64,000 nucleotides of DNA from Wenzhouxiangella sp. XN201. Lineage in GTDB: Bacteria > Pseudomonadota > Gammaproteobacteria > Xanthomonadales > Wenzhouxiangellaceae. Both the position numbers and the translations under genes were made by a program. The stretch spans positions 1,279,750-1,343,749 of the forward strand of contig NZ_JAAIVI010000017.1 of assembly GCF_011008905.1 (NCBI RefSeq), written 5' to 3'. Below the pieces are notes generated by a model. That model worked only from the letters and a program-made list of their open reading frames with translations, was not told the DNA's origin and did not search any database. Of the stretch, positions 34,661 through 43,886 are shown piece after piece; positions within the stretch are counted from its first letter, which is position 1, and the number at the start of each line of letters is the position of its first letter.

Positions 34661-34732
34661 TATTCATTCACGCATCCACCAGGATTCCTTGACCGTACTC
34701 CCCGAAGTTGGTGCAAGACGCAGGGGCCACGG

Positions 34733-35839
34733 TCACTCTGCCGGCTGACTGGCGTGATAGATTTCGCTCTGTTTGTAGTTGAGGTAGGCGTAGCGAACGA
34801 TCACCGTGCCGGCTGCGGCGACCGGCAGAGCCAGCAGGACACCGGCAAAACCGAACAGCTGTCCACCGGCCATGACCGCGAAGATGACGAGCACCGGGTG
34901 CAGTCCGATGCGGTCACCGACCAGCTTTGGCGTCAGCACGAAACTTTCGATCAGTTGCCCGACGACGAACACGATCGCCACCGATAGCAGGAACACCAGG
35001 CTGAAATCCTGGATGACGGCGGTGGTGCCGGCCAGCAGGATGCCGATAATCGCGCCAAGGTAGGGGACGAAGCTGACCAGGCCGGCGATCATGCCGATGG
35101 CGATGGCGTTATTCAGGCCGACGATCCACAGGCCCAGGGCATAGATGATGCCGAGGCTGACCATCACCATCAGTTGCCCGCGCAGGAAGCCGCCCAGGGC
35201 TTCGTCACAGTCGCCGACGAGTCGGACTACGACCGGTTCGATGTTGCGCGGCAGTATGTCGCGCAGCGTATCCATCAGCAGCCGCCAGTCGCGCAACAGG
35301 TAGAAGGTCACCAGGGGCACCAGCACCATCGAGCTGAGCCAGACCAGAAAGCGTCCGCCCGACTGGGTCATGACGCTGAGCACATTGCCGGCGGCACCAG
35401 CGATGTTGGAGAAATACTCCTGGATCAGGCCGCGGGCGCGCTCCACGTCCAGGCCTTGCAAGTTCAGTTCGATGCCGAGCTGAGCCTCGATCCACGGCAG
35501 TGCGGTCTGGCGGAAGGATTCGACGTAGCCCGGCAGGCGGGCGAAAAAGTCGGCGGACTCGCGCACGAGCACCGGGATGATCACCAGCAGCACCAGACCG
35601 AGCAGCAGCAAAGCCAGCAGGAACACGATGCTGACCGCAAGGTCGCGGCGCAGCTTGAATCCCTCGAGCCAGCCCACCAGGGGATTGACGATGTAGGCGA
35701 TCAGGATGCTGATGAAAAACGGTGTCAGCACTGGCCCCAACAGCCAGACAAGCCAGCCGGCCACCAGCAGGCTGCCGGCAATCCATAACAGTTGATTGCG
35801 GCTCAGTCCGGGAAAGGCCGCCAGCTCCTTGTCGGTCAT
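34733..35839 (-). CDS. AI-2E/PerM family transporter
   Basis: A 368-residue inner-membrane protein with about eight TM helices, of the AI-2E transporter (PerM/UPF0118) family. Visible family marks: LTPFFISILIAYIVNPLVGWLE near the N-terminus, LVPLVTFYLLRDW mid-protein, and GLVSFVPYLGAIIG plus VGDRIGLHPVLVIFAVMAGGQLFG near the C-terminus. Members export small molecules or act as Na+/H+ antiporters; the substrate here is unknown. The frame extends to 35992, but the ATG at 35839 gives the family N-terminus. First chromosomal gene right of the island, divergent from arcA. Confidence 0.9.
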   Translation of the reverse strand: MTDKELAAFPGLSRNQLLWIAGSLLVAGWLVWLLGPVLTPFFISILIAYIVNPLVGWLEGFKLRRDLAVSIVFLLALLLLGLVLLVIIPVLVRESADFFARLPGYVESFRQTALPWIEAQLGIELNLQGLDVERARGLIQEYFSNIAGAAGNVLSVMTQSGGRFLVWLSSMVLVPLVTFYLLRDWRLLMDTLRDILPRNIEPVVVRLVGDCDEALGGFLRGQLMVMVSLGIIYALGLWIVGLNNAIAIGMIAGLVSFVPYLGAIIGILLAGTTAVIQDFSLVFLLSVAIVFVVGQLIESFVLTPKLVGDRIGLHPVLVIFAVMAGGQLFGFAGVLLALPVAAAGTVIVRYAYLNYKQSEIYHASQPAE

Positions 35840-35925
35840 GCTGAAATGCTCAGTTGGGTCGGGTGGGGGAATACTCGCAGGCCCTGCTGGTGGATGCAAC
35901 TCTCTGCCCGGGCTTGCCGCGAAGG

Positions 35926-35931
35926 TATAAT
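35926..35931 (+). promoter_or_regulatory. -10 box of arginine deiminase gene
   Basis: A consensus TATAAT 64 bp upstream of the arcA start. No convincing -35 is visible at the right distance, suggesting an activator-dependent promoter. Confidence 0.4.
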
Positions 35932-35994
35932 TCGCCCTTCTTCCGGCCGACAGGTGAGCGGCCGCGCCAATCACCGAAATCAGGCAGAGCACTC

Positions 35995-37239
35995 ATGTCG
36001 ATCGATATCAACGTCAATTCTGAAATCGGCCCGCTCAAGACCGTGGTCGTGCATTCCCCGGGCCAGGAAATCGAGAACATGACGCCACAGACGGCGGCCG
36101 AGGTGCTCTACGATGACATTCTCAACCTCGAGTTGGCCACCGGCGAGCACCGCGAGCTCAAGGGCGTGCTCCAGAAAGTCAGTCGTACCATCGAGTTCAG
36201 GGATCTGCTGATCGAGGTGCTCGAAGACGGGCGCGTGTGTGAAGCACTGGTTCAAGCGCTGTGTGAACTGTTCGACTCGCCGGAAGTGCGCGACGAACTG
36301 CTCGATCTGTCAGCCAAGGATCTGGCCCGGCAACTCGTGGAGGGCACGCCCAAGAAGCCGACCAGCCTGGAGAAGTTTCTCAGCCCCTCGCGCTACGCTA
36401 TTCCGCCCCTGCCAAACACCTTCTTTACGCGTGACGCGACGATGTGCGTCAACGACCGCATCATCATCGGTTCGATGGCCTACCGGGCGCGCATGGCCGA
36501 GGCGCTTTTGCTCAAGGCGGTATTCAAATACCACCCCGAGATTCATTCCGGCGGCTTCTACTTTGACGGCACGGACAACCGCAATTCGGAAGTCACCATT
36601 GAGGGCGGTGACCTGCTGGTGATCCGCAAGGACCTGGCGGTTATCGGCTACAGCGAACGCACCTCGGTGGCCGGCGTCGACCAGCTGATGCGCTCGATCG
36701 CCTCGCAGGGGCCGATCAGCAACTTTATCGTGGTCGAGATTCCCAAGACCCGGGCGACGATTCACCTGGACATGATCTTCACCATGGTCGATCACGACAA
36801 GTGCGTGGTCTTTCCGCCCCTGATTACCGGGCCCAACCGTTCGCGAGCCTATCATTGCGCCTTCAACGGTGGACCGCAGGCGAACATTACAGAATACCGC
36901 GATGTACTGAGTGCGCTGTCGGCGCTCGGGGTCGAGCTGGCGCCGATCAATTGCGGCGGCGACGTGGAGTTTCAGCAGGAGCGCGAGCAGTGGTCGAGTG
37001 GCGCCAACTTCTTTGCCTTCGGCCCGGGGCAGATCCTCGGCTACCGCCACAATCGCTATACCGTCGAGGCGCTGTCGGCCGCCGGTTTCAATGTCATCGA
37101 CGCGCCGGAACTGATCGAGGGCGATCGCGCGATCGGCCCGGACGAACGGGTGGTCGTGACCATCGGCGGTGCCGAGCTCTCTCGCGGTGGCGGCGGTTGC
37201 CGCTGCATGACCATGCCTGTCGCGCGCAAGGATTTGTAG
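35995..37239 (+). CDS. arcA: Arginine deiminase
   Basis: Hydrolyses arginine to citrulline and ammonia, the first step of the ADI pathway. The 414-residue product has family length. It has the first motif FTRDATMCV, substrate Asp/Glu in IEGGDLL, the catalytic His in HLDMIF, and catalytic Cys 404 in GGGGCRCMTMP near the C-terminus. The ATG at 35995 matches the typical MSxxINVNSEIGPLKTVVVHSPG start. No arcB, arcC or arcD is adjacent, so ATP recovery from citrulline is not evident here. Confidence 0.95.
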   Translation: MSIDINVNSEIGPLKTVVVHSPGQEIENMTPQTAAEVLYDDILNLELATGEHRELKGVLQKVSRTIEFRDLLIEVLEDGRVCEALVQALCELFDSPEVRDELLDLSAKDLARQLVEGTPKKPTSLEKFLSPSRYAIPPLPNTFFTRDATMCVNDRIIIGSMAYRARMAEALLLKAVFKYHPEIHSGGFYFDGTDNRNSEVTIEGGDLLVIRKDLAVIGYSERTSVAGVDQLMRSIASQGPISNFIVVEIPKTRATIHLDMIFTMVDHDKCVVFPPLITGPNRSRAYHCAFNGGPQANITEYRDVLSALSALGVELAPINCGGDVEFQQEREQWSSGANFFAFGPGQILGYRHNRYTVEALSAAGFNVIDAPELIEGDRAIGPDERVVVTIGGAELSRGGGGCRCMTMPVARKDL

Positions 37240-37309
37240 CCACCCTCGAGTCCTCAACCGAAGGTAATTTGTCCGCTCACATCCCTTTCGGCGGTCAAAG
37301 CCTGGCTTA

Positions 37310-37323
37310 TTGACCTACGTCAA
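37310..37323. promoter_or_regulatory. FNR/Anr-type dyad upstream of the electron-conduit genes
   Basis: TTGACCTACGTCAA fits the FNR-family half-sites TTGA(T/C)-N4-(A/G)TCAA with perfect dyad symmetry. It lies about 140 bp before the NapC-like start and after arcA. Oxygen-responsive control of the cluster is plausible. Confidence 0.55.
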
Positions 37324-37465
37324 GTGAGGCCGGCTAAACACCATGCTATCGTGCTAACGAAGGCCGAAAAGCCTCGGTTTGAGTTGCCCGATCTTGCGGG
37401 CCAAGAAGACGGCCACGAGACCGATCACACAGCTCACCGAGGCGTGCCAAGCTGAGGAGGTGTGT

Positions 37466-38074
37466 ATGTCGAGCGATTCGAACGGGACCAAAGACCGGCC
37501 CGGCTTCCTGCGTCGATCCTGGCGCGCATTCAATCGACCCAGCTCCCGATTCGGCGTAGGCATTCTGCTGCTCGCCGGAGTTGTCGTTGGTGCGATTGCC
37601 TGGCAAGGATTTCACGTGGTCGTTGCCGAGACCAGCTCCCTCGAATTCTGCACTTCCTGTCACGAGATGGAAGCGTACGTCTATCCGGACTACGCAGAAA
37701 GCACTCACTACTCGAATTCCAGCGGAGTTCGCGCCATCTGCGCGGACTGTCACGTGCCCAAGAGCTTCGGCCCCAAGATGTACGCAAAGATCCGGGCAAC
37801 GATGGTGGAAGTGCCCAGGCACTTCATGGGCAAGCTCGATACTCAGGAAAAGTTCGACTCGCACAAGCTTGAACTGGCCGAGCGCGTCTGGGAGCGCATG
37901 CAGGCCAATAATTCTCGTGAATGCCGTGACTGTCACAGCTACACGGCCATGTCCGAAGAACTGCAGGATCGTACTGCCCGGCGCAGGCATTCAGTCGAGT
38001 ACCGCGAACAGACGGGCAAGACCTGCATCGACTGCCACAAAGGAATCGCTCACACATTACCCGAGACCATGTAG
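37466..38074 (+). CDS. NapC/NirT-family tetraheme cytochrome c
   Basis: Membrane-anchored quinol dehydrogenase of 202 residues. An N-terminal TM anchor (about 30-48) is followed by four CxxCH heme sites at C62, C91, C152 and C186. The first is CTSCHEM, the Met-containing form of NrfH/CymA-like proteins. By family it would take electrons from quinol and pass them to periplasmic cytochromes. The ATG at 37466 has GAGGAGG upstream; the frame begins earlier, at 37379. It opens the conduit cluster and is followed 41 bp later by the OmcA/MtrC-like gene. Confidence 0.92.
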   Translation: MSSDSNGTKDRPGFLRRSWRAFNRPSSRFGVGILLLAGVVVGAIAWQGFHVVVAETSSLEFCTSCHEMEAYVYPDYAESTHYSNSSGVRAICADCHVPKSFGPKMYAKIRATMVEVPRHFMGKLDTQEKFDSHKLELAERVWERMQANNSRECRDCHSYTAMSEELQDRTARRRHSVEYREQTGKTCIDCHKGIAHTLPETM

Positions 38075-38115
38075 AGGCAGTAAAAACACAATCGGTCCGA
38101 TAAAGGAGGTCCGAC

Positions 38116-40584
38116 ATGAGTTGCCATGCGAAATTGAGGACACTGTGCCTGATGGGCACGCTCTTTGCTGGAGTCGTATTGAGTGTTCTCCTGTTGCCTC
38201 AGTCTTTCGGCTCTGATAAGGATAAGGATAACGAGGATTATTCAAGGTTTTTCGAGCCCCTGCCGCCCGGGGTGTTGGCTGATTACGCCAAAACGCCGGT
38301 GGCCGTCGGTGGGGCTCTCCAGTCTCACGACATAAAAACACGACCGCCGCCGGAGAAACTGTTTCCGGTCATCACGGGAGCGGATCTCAACGACGCTCCC
38401 ATCATCGAGTTCCGGGTAGTTGATGAGTACGGCATCGGTATCGACGGGCTCGAGCAGGGTGAAAACGTCGCTTTCAGCTTCACGGTCAGCAAACTGATCC
38501 CGGGCAGCAATGGCAAGACCAGAAACTGGGGGACGTATATACGCGGAGAGGACGAAGGGGTGCCGGCGGTTCAAGGCACGACCTATTCTGACGGAACCCT
38601 GGAAGATACCGGCGACGGCAATTACAGATTTACCTTCGATCAGGATCTGGAGAGCATCTCCGATGTGTTGTTCGAGCCGACGCTGACCCATCGCGTCGGC
38701 ATGGAGATCCGCAATGCGGTCGTATTCGGAGCAAGCGTTGCCGGCAGCGACGCGACCTTCGACGTGCAACCCTCGACGGGCGAAACGACAGATATCGCAC
38801 AACGCCACATCATCACGCAGGAGGCCTGCGCAAGTTGTCACGGAACCGAGGAGTTCGCCTTTCACGGCGGTCCGCGACAGCATGTCAGCTATTGCGTGAC
38901 CTGTCACCAGCCTGACTCACTCGACGGTGGGACGGGTAATACCCTGGATTTCTCGGTCATGGTCCACAAGATCCACTTCGGTGAGAATCTCACCGAACCC
39001 TACGAAATCTGCGGGTTCGGCTGCGAGAGATTCGGTTCTCCGCCGCAGAACTTCAGCCATGTCGCGTTTCCCCAGGATGTTCGGAACTGCACCACCTGCC
39101 ACGATCCCGACAATCCCGAGACGCCGCAGGCTGACTGGGTCGACAATCGGGCGACCGCCGAAGTCTGTGCCTCGTGCCACGATAACCTGGCATTCGATGA
39201 AACCGGCCTGACTAATGCCAATCGCAATCATATCGGCCTGGCCCAGCCCAACGAGACCTGCGTGGCCTGCCATTCCGACAGCGGATTCCTTCAGGGTAAC
39301 CTTGCCTACCATGTGATCGATTCTCAGGTCGCGGCACGGCGCTTCCAGTACAACATCCTGGATGTCGCCAATACCGGGGAAGGGCAGTCACCGGTCGTGA
39401 CCTTCTCGATCACCGACCCGACCAACGACGACAGGCCCTACGACCTGGCCAGCGATCCGGAGTTCACGGGCAGCGGGACCAGCATCAACATGGATATCGC
39501 CTGGCCCAATTCGGACTACACCAACGTGGCTGACAATGCAGGCACATCGGTGACCGGTCGGCCGGTATCGACGCCGGCCAGCATTTCGCTGTCGAACGGC
39601 AGCGGCATCCTGCCCGCAGGGGTGACCGACAACGGTGACGGCACCTACACAGTCGATACTTTTGCGACTAACACACCGCTGATCATTCCGATGACGACCG
39701 AAGGGCTCGGCTCGGGAACGGTGGTGATGGAAGGCCACCCGGCCGCTGACTTCGATTTCGACGGCAGTTACGATGATCAGGTGCCGGTAACCGCGGCGAC
39801 CGCGGCCTTCGCCATCAACGATGCAGAAGCGCAGCCGCGCCGCATGGTGGTGGATATGGCAAAGTGCCAGAACTGTCACGGCGAGAATGACGGGCTGGCG
39901 TTCCATGGCAACAACCGCACGGACAATCCGCAGGCCTGCGCGGCTTGCCATAATCCCAATGCAACCGATCTGTTCAGGCGGCCGGTGGATCCGGACGGGG
40001 TGCTCAATGGTGAAAATCTCGAGGCCGCGGATTTTCTCGAGGATCGTACGATCGACTTCAAGTACATGATCCATGCGATTCACGGCAGTTCCAAACGCGA
40101 AATGCCGTACGTCGCATACGGTTTCGGTACGAGGCCGCACGACTTCAGCCAGGTCGGCTATCCGAGGTCGCCGTCCGACTGTCTCGCCTGCCACACCGAC
40201 GGCACCTACAATTTGCCGTTGGGCGAAAATGTGCTGGCGACCACGCTGAGTTCAAATGCCACGGTGATCGCCGGAAGTCGCTTCGGTGCATCTGCGTATG
40301 CCCCGGATGATTTCGCCGCTTCGGATCCGACCGACGACAACAACGCCAGTGCTACGGCCGCAGTTTGTTCGTCTTGCCATGATTCCGAGATTGCGATGAG
40401 TCACATGTCGGTGCGCAGCGACAGCCCGATCTCCTTCGGCAACGCGTTCCTGATGAACCCGGACCCGTTCTCGGATCCGGATACCCAGGCACGAATCGAT
40501 ATGGCCGGCCCGGAGAATTGCAGCTTCTGCCACGGCGTTGAGGGATTCGTGCCGGTTGCCGAAGCACACGGTCTGGACGATTAG
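38116..40584 (+). CDS. OmcA/MtrC-family decaheme cytochrome
   Basis: Surface decaheme cytochrome of 822 residues that would form the outer terminus of an extracellular electron conduit. Ten CxxCH sites are visible in two pentaheme groups (CASCH, CVTCH, CTTCH, CASCH, CVACH; then CQNCH, CAACH, CLACH, CSSCH, CSFCH), each preceded by a beta-rich domain, as in MtrC. The N-terminus has an export signal but no lipobox, whereas Shewanella MtrC/OmcA are lipoproteins, so the anchoring may differ. A strong AAGGAGGT precedes the start. Confidence 0.92.
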   Translation: MSCHAKLRTLCLMGTLFAGVVLSVLLLPQSFGSDKDKDNEDYSRFFEPLPPGVLADYAKTPVAVGGALQSHDIKTRPPPEKLFPVITGADLNDAPIIEFRVVDEYGIGIDGLEQGENVAFSFTVSKLIPGSNGKTRNWGTYIRGEDEGVPAVQGTTYSDGTLEDTGDGNYRFTFDQDLESISDVLFEPTLTHRVGMEIRNAVVFGASVAGSDATFDVQPSTGETTDIAQRHIITQEACASCHGTEEFAFHGGPRQHVSYCVTCHQPDSLDGGTGNTLDFSVMVHKIHFGENLTEPYEICGFGCERFGSPPQNFSHVAFPQDVRNCTTCHDPDNPETPQADWVDNRATAEVCASCHDNLAFDETGLTNANRNHIGLAQPNETCVACHSDSGFLQGNLAYHVIDSQVAARRFQYNILDVANTGEGQSPVVTFSITDPTNDDRPYDLASDPEFTGSGTSINMDIAWPNSDYTNVADNAGTSVTGRPVSTPASISLSNGSGILPAGVTDNGDGTYTVDTFATNTPLIIPMTTEGLGSGTVVMEGHPAADFDFDGSYDDQVPVTAATAAFAINDAEAQPRRMVVDMAKCQNCHGENDGLAFHGNNRTDNPQACAACHNPNATDLFRRPVDPDGVLNGENLEAADFLEDRTIDFKYMIHAIHGSSKREMPYVAYGFGTRPHDFSQVGYPRSPSDCLACHTDGTYNLPLGENVLATTLSSNATVIAGSRFGASAYAPDDFAASDPTDDNNASATAAVCSSCHDSEIAMSHMSVRSDSPISFGNAFLMNPDPFSDPDTQARIDMAGPENCSFCHGVEGFVPVAEAHGLDD

Positions 40585-40601
40585 CGCACGGATCGTGTCT
40601 G

Positions 40602-40632
40602 CCGACGTGCCGGCCCGGTGCCGGCACGTCGG
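40602..40632. other. Perfect 12-bp hairpin between the two decaheme genes
   Basis: CCGACGTGCCGG (40602-40613) and CCGGCACGTCGG (40621-40632) form a perfect stem with a 7-nt loop, 18 bp after the decaheme stop. There is no T-run, so it may set mRNA stability or partial attenuation between the surface and periplasmic subunits. Confidence 0.6.
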
Positions 40633-40674
40633 ATGCTGGAAAGGGGCATACGATCAAAATTCGGGAGACTGGGA

Positions 40675-41649
40675 TTGCTGAATCGCCGAAAAATTGTTGA
40701 GCTCGCCCTTGCCGGCGGCCTCGTGATGGCGGGTGTGGCCGGGCTGGCCATGTTCGGTCCGGTCGGGGCGGCAGATGAAGCAAGTGACGAAGGGGAGACG
40801 ATGCCCGCCTATACCAGTGAGGGCGCGGATAGCTGCCTGAGCTGCCACGGCGACGAGGAAAGCGCTCATCTGATGGTGATCTTCGAAGGCCCCCACGCTG
40901 TCAGGGCCGATGACCGGACGCCTTTTGGTGGCAATCAGTGCGAGGCCTGTCATGGTCCCGGCGGCGACCATGCCGGCCGTGTGCGCTTTGGTCAGGAACG
41001 GCCGCCGATGCCTGCCTTCGGGCCGAATTCCCCGTGGTCGCAAGGGCGCGAGAACGAGACGTGCCTGGGTTGCCACAGTGGGCAGCAGCACGATTGGGAA
41101 GGAGGCTTGCATGAGTCACAGGACGTCGCTTGTACCGACTGCCATACCGTGCATACGCGCCGCGATCCGGTAATGGTCACTTCGACTCAGCCTCAAGTCT
41201 GCCTCGACTGCCACGTCCAGCAGCGCGCCGAAGTCCATCGCGCCTATGGGCATCCCATCCGCTTTGGCGAGATGGGCTGCACAGACTGTCATGAGCCCCA
41301 CGGCGGGCTCAATGAGGCCATGCTGACCAGTCCGACGATCAACCAGAACTGCTTTCAGTGTCACGCGGAGCTGCGCGGGCCGTTCCTTTGGGAGCATGAT
41401 CCGGTCGCCGAGGACTGCACGCTTTGCCACCAGGCACACGGATCGAACAACCCGGCCATGTTGACGCGACGGGCGCCGCTGTTGTGTCAGCAATGCCACT
41501 CGCGGATGGGCCACCCGAGTATCGGGCGTACGGGCGACGACCTGCCGTCCGGGCGGCCGTCCACCTTTCTGCTGTCGGGCAGCTGCATGAGTTGTCATTC
41601 CCAGGTACACGGATCCAATCATCCCTCAGGGGCCATTCTGAACCGGTAG
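40675..41649 (+). CDS. MtrA/DmsE-family decaheme cytochrome
   Basis: Periplasmic decaheme cytochrome that sits inside the MtrB-type barrel. Ten CxxCH sites: CLSCH, CEACH, CLGCH, CTDCH, CLDCH, CTDCH, CFQCH, CTLCH, CQQCH, CMSCH. I prefer a TTG start at 40675, preceded by GGGAG at 7 bp. It gives a clean signal peptide (LLNRRKIVELALAGGLVMAG). The frame is open from a GTG at 40618, which lies inside the hairpin and lacks a ribosome binding site. Product 324 residues, matching MtrA length. It lies between the MtrC-like and MtrB-like genes. Confidence 0.92.
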   Translation: MLNRRKIVELALAGGLVMAGVAGLAMFGPVGAADEASDEGETMPAYTSEGADSCLSCHGDEESAHLMVIFEGPHAVRADDRTPFGGNQCEACHGPGGDHAGRVRFGQERPPMPAFGPNSPWSQGRENETCLGCHSGQQHDWEGGLHESQDVACTDCHTVHTRRDPVMVTSTQPQVCLDCHVQQRAEVHRAYGHPIRFGEMGCTDCHEPHGGLNEAMLTSPTINQNCFQCHAELRGPFLWEHDPVAEDCTLCHQAHGSNNPAMLTRRAPLLCQQCHSRMGHPSIGRTGDDLPSGRPSTFLLSGSCMSCHSQVHGSNHPSGAILNR

Positions 41650-41670
41650 ACAGAAAGTGGAGGCCGAGTC

Positions 41671-43809
41671 ATGACGAACAGTCGATGCTATCGGAGCCTT
41701 GATATCAGGGTCGGCGCTCTGCTCGCTCTGCTCACGCTGGGTGCGCCGGTTTGGGGCCAGGATCGGAACGGGTCTTCGGAAGAGGGTGCTGAGTCTACGG
41801 GCCCTGACACCAGCGCGTGGGTCTGTGAGGATTGCCCATTTTTCTATGGCCTGAGCGGCTCCGTGCTATTCGGTCTCGGCTATGTTTCCGATGAGCTGTT
41901 CGAATTCGGCAATTATCGTGGGCTGGAACAGGAGGGTTTGTTCGCGGCCGCAGGCGTCGACCTGCGCTATCGCAGTGAGGATGCACGCTACCTGGACATA
42001 TACGGCGAGCGGCTCGGTCTCGACAGCCGCACCCTGTCGGTCGAGGGTGGAAAGCAGGGCCGCTACAGTCTGAGTCTCGACTACGACGAAATCCAGTACT
42101 TGCGCGCGAACGATACCCGGACGATTTTTGAGGGGGCAGGTTCTGCACAGCAGACGCTGCCGATCGACTGGGTGCACGGCGGTACTACGGATGAAATGAC
42201 GGCGCTTGCCGGCAGTCTACGTGGCGTGGATATCGGGCACAAACGCAAGACCCTGAAACTGGGCCTGGAATTGAGCCGGAATAGTCCCTGGCGTTATCGC
42301 GTCGATGTGCAGCAGACTCGCAAAGACGGCAACCTGATCAAGGGCGCGAGCTTCATTTTTCGAGCAGCCGAATTGGCAATTCCGGTGGATTATGAAACCA
42401 CGCGGGTCGACGCGGCGATCGGTTTTGTGAAGGATCGCTGGCAGCTGGAAGCAGCTTATCAACTTTCGCGGTTCGACAACGGTAATCAGTCGGTCCGCTG
42501 GCAGAATCCCTTTACCGGAATCAACTTTGCCGACCAGGGCGAATTGGCACAGCCACCGGAAAACCAGTTTCACCAATTCATGCTGTCGGGATCCTGGCAC
42601 CAATCCAGGTGGTTGATGTTTGCGGGGCAAGTCGCCGTTGGGCGAAGCGAACAGAACGAACAGTTTCTGATGCCGACACTGAATACGCAACTGGCAAGCC
42701 CAGATATGCCAAGGACCAGCCTCGACGGGCGTGTCGATACACGCCTGGCGAATCTGCGGGTGACCAGTAACCTGACAGACAGGCTGCGCACCAAGGTGCA
42801 ATTCAAGTACGACGAGCGGGACAACGCTACACCGACCGACTCCTTCGTTCAGGTTGTTTCGGATACGTTTGTTGCAGACGAACGCGACTTTGAACCGTAC
42901 AGCTTTGAGCGCACCAGCATCAACGCAACGGTCGACTATCGCGTGCTGCGGGACTTCAAGTTGACTGCATCGGCAACACACAAGACGATGGACCGGACTC
43001 TGCAGGAGGTCGAGAGAACTGACACCGAACTCTATTCGCTCAAGCTTCGGGCAACGCCCTTTTCGCGCCTGAATGTGAATGCGGAAATCAGCCGCGAGGA
43101 GCGTGATAATGATCTCGATCCGGCGCGCCTTGGTCCACTGGTAAATCCCGATCTGCGCCGGTTTCACTTTGCCGAGAAGCAGCGGGATATGCTTCGCTTG
43201 GTGGCGGATTTCGCATTGCGCAGCAATCTGGCTGCCGGTGTTTTCGCCGAGTTCGCCGATGAGGAGTTTTCCGATACGCTGATCGGCCTCAGTGACGCGC
43301 GCGCCGAAAGTTACGGATTGGATGTGTCGGCGACTTTGGCCGAACACGTCGTTCTGCACGCGTTTGTTGCACGCGAATCGCTCGACGGGCGAATTCTAGG
43401 TGCGGACAATATTGAGGGGGCGCCCTGGCAGGCCGATCAAAGCGATCAGTCCCGTACTGCTGGCCTCGGAGTTAATTTTGGCGAGCTCCCGGGCAAGTGG
43501 ATCCGGGGTAGGCTCGATTTTTCCTACTCGTCGGCCGATGGTGATATCCAGGTCGACAAGCGCGGTTCGGCGCCAGAATTTCCAACTCTGAAGACCAACC
43601 GGATAACGCTGGAAGCTTCGGCAGAGCGTGAGCTTGGAGACAGTCTCAACCTGCGTCTGGGTTACCTGGTTGGCAAGCTGACAGAGGATGATTTCTTCCG
43701 CGACGAGGTCGCGCCGGACACGGTGCCAACCCTGCTGAGCCTGGGCGAACAGACTCCGGGCGGCACGATTCATGTCGTCAGTGTGCTGTTGCGATATCAG
43801 TTTAGATGA
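41671..43809 (+). CDS. MtrB/PioB-family outer-membrane beta-barrel
   Basis: A 712-residue porin-like barrel that would house the MtrA-like cytochrome. It has a signal peptide (about 1-29, ending VWGQ) and the N-terminal CxxC motif C52-E-D-C55 characteristic of MtrB proteins. Alternating beta-strand sequence runs to a C-terminal strand ending VSVLLRYQFR with a terminal aromatic. GGAG precedes the start. It follows the MtrA-like gene by 21 bp. Confidence 0.93.
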   Translation: MTNSRCYRSLDIRVGALLALLTLGAPVWGQDRNGSSEEGAESTGPDTSAWVCEDCPFFYGLSGSVLFGLGYVSDELFEFGNYRGLEQEGLFAAAGVDLRYRSEDARYLDIYGERLGLDSRTLSVEGGKQGRYSLSLDYDEIQYLRANDTRTIFEGAGSAQQTLPIDWVHGGTTDEMTALAGSLRGVDIGHKRKTLKLGLELSRNSPWRYRVDVQQTRKDGNLIKGASFIFRAAELAIPVDYETTRVDAAIGFVKDRWQLEAAYQLSRFDNGNQSVRWQNPFTGINFADQGELAQPPENQFHQFMLSGSWHQSRWLMFAGQVAVGRSEQNEQFLMPTLNTQLASPDMPRTSLDGRVDTRLANLRVTSNLTDRLRTKVQFKYDERDNATPTDSFVQVVSDTFVADERDFEPYSFERTSINATVDYRVLRDFKLTASATHKTMDRTLQEVERTDTELYSLKLRATPFSRLNVNAEISREERDNDLDPARLGPLVNPDLRRFHFAEKQRDMLRLVADFALRSNLAAGVFAEFADEEFSDTLIGLSDARAESYGLDVSATLAEHVVLHAFVARESLDGRILGADNIEGAPWQADQSDQSRTAGLGVNFGELPGKWIRGRLDFSYSSADGDIQVDKRGSAPEFPTLKTNRITLEASAERELGDSLNLRLGYLVGKLTEDDFFRDEVAPDTVPTLLSLGEQTPGGTIHVVSVLLRYQFR

Positions 43810-43886
43810 GCGGATTCTGGAACGGTCGGGACCTGGCACGTTCTAACCAGTACGAGTAGTGTTTTCTACCACATGCAGGAGGTCAC

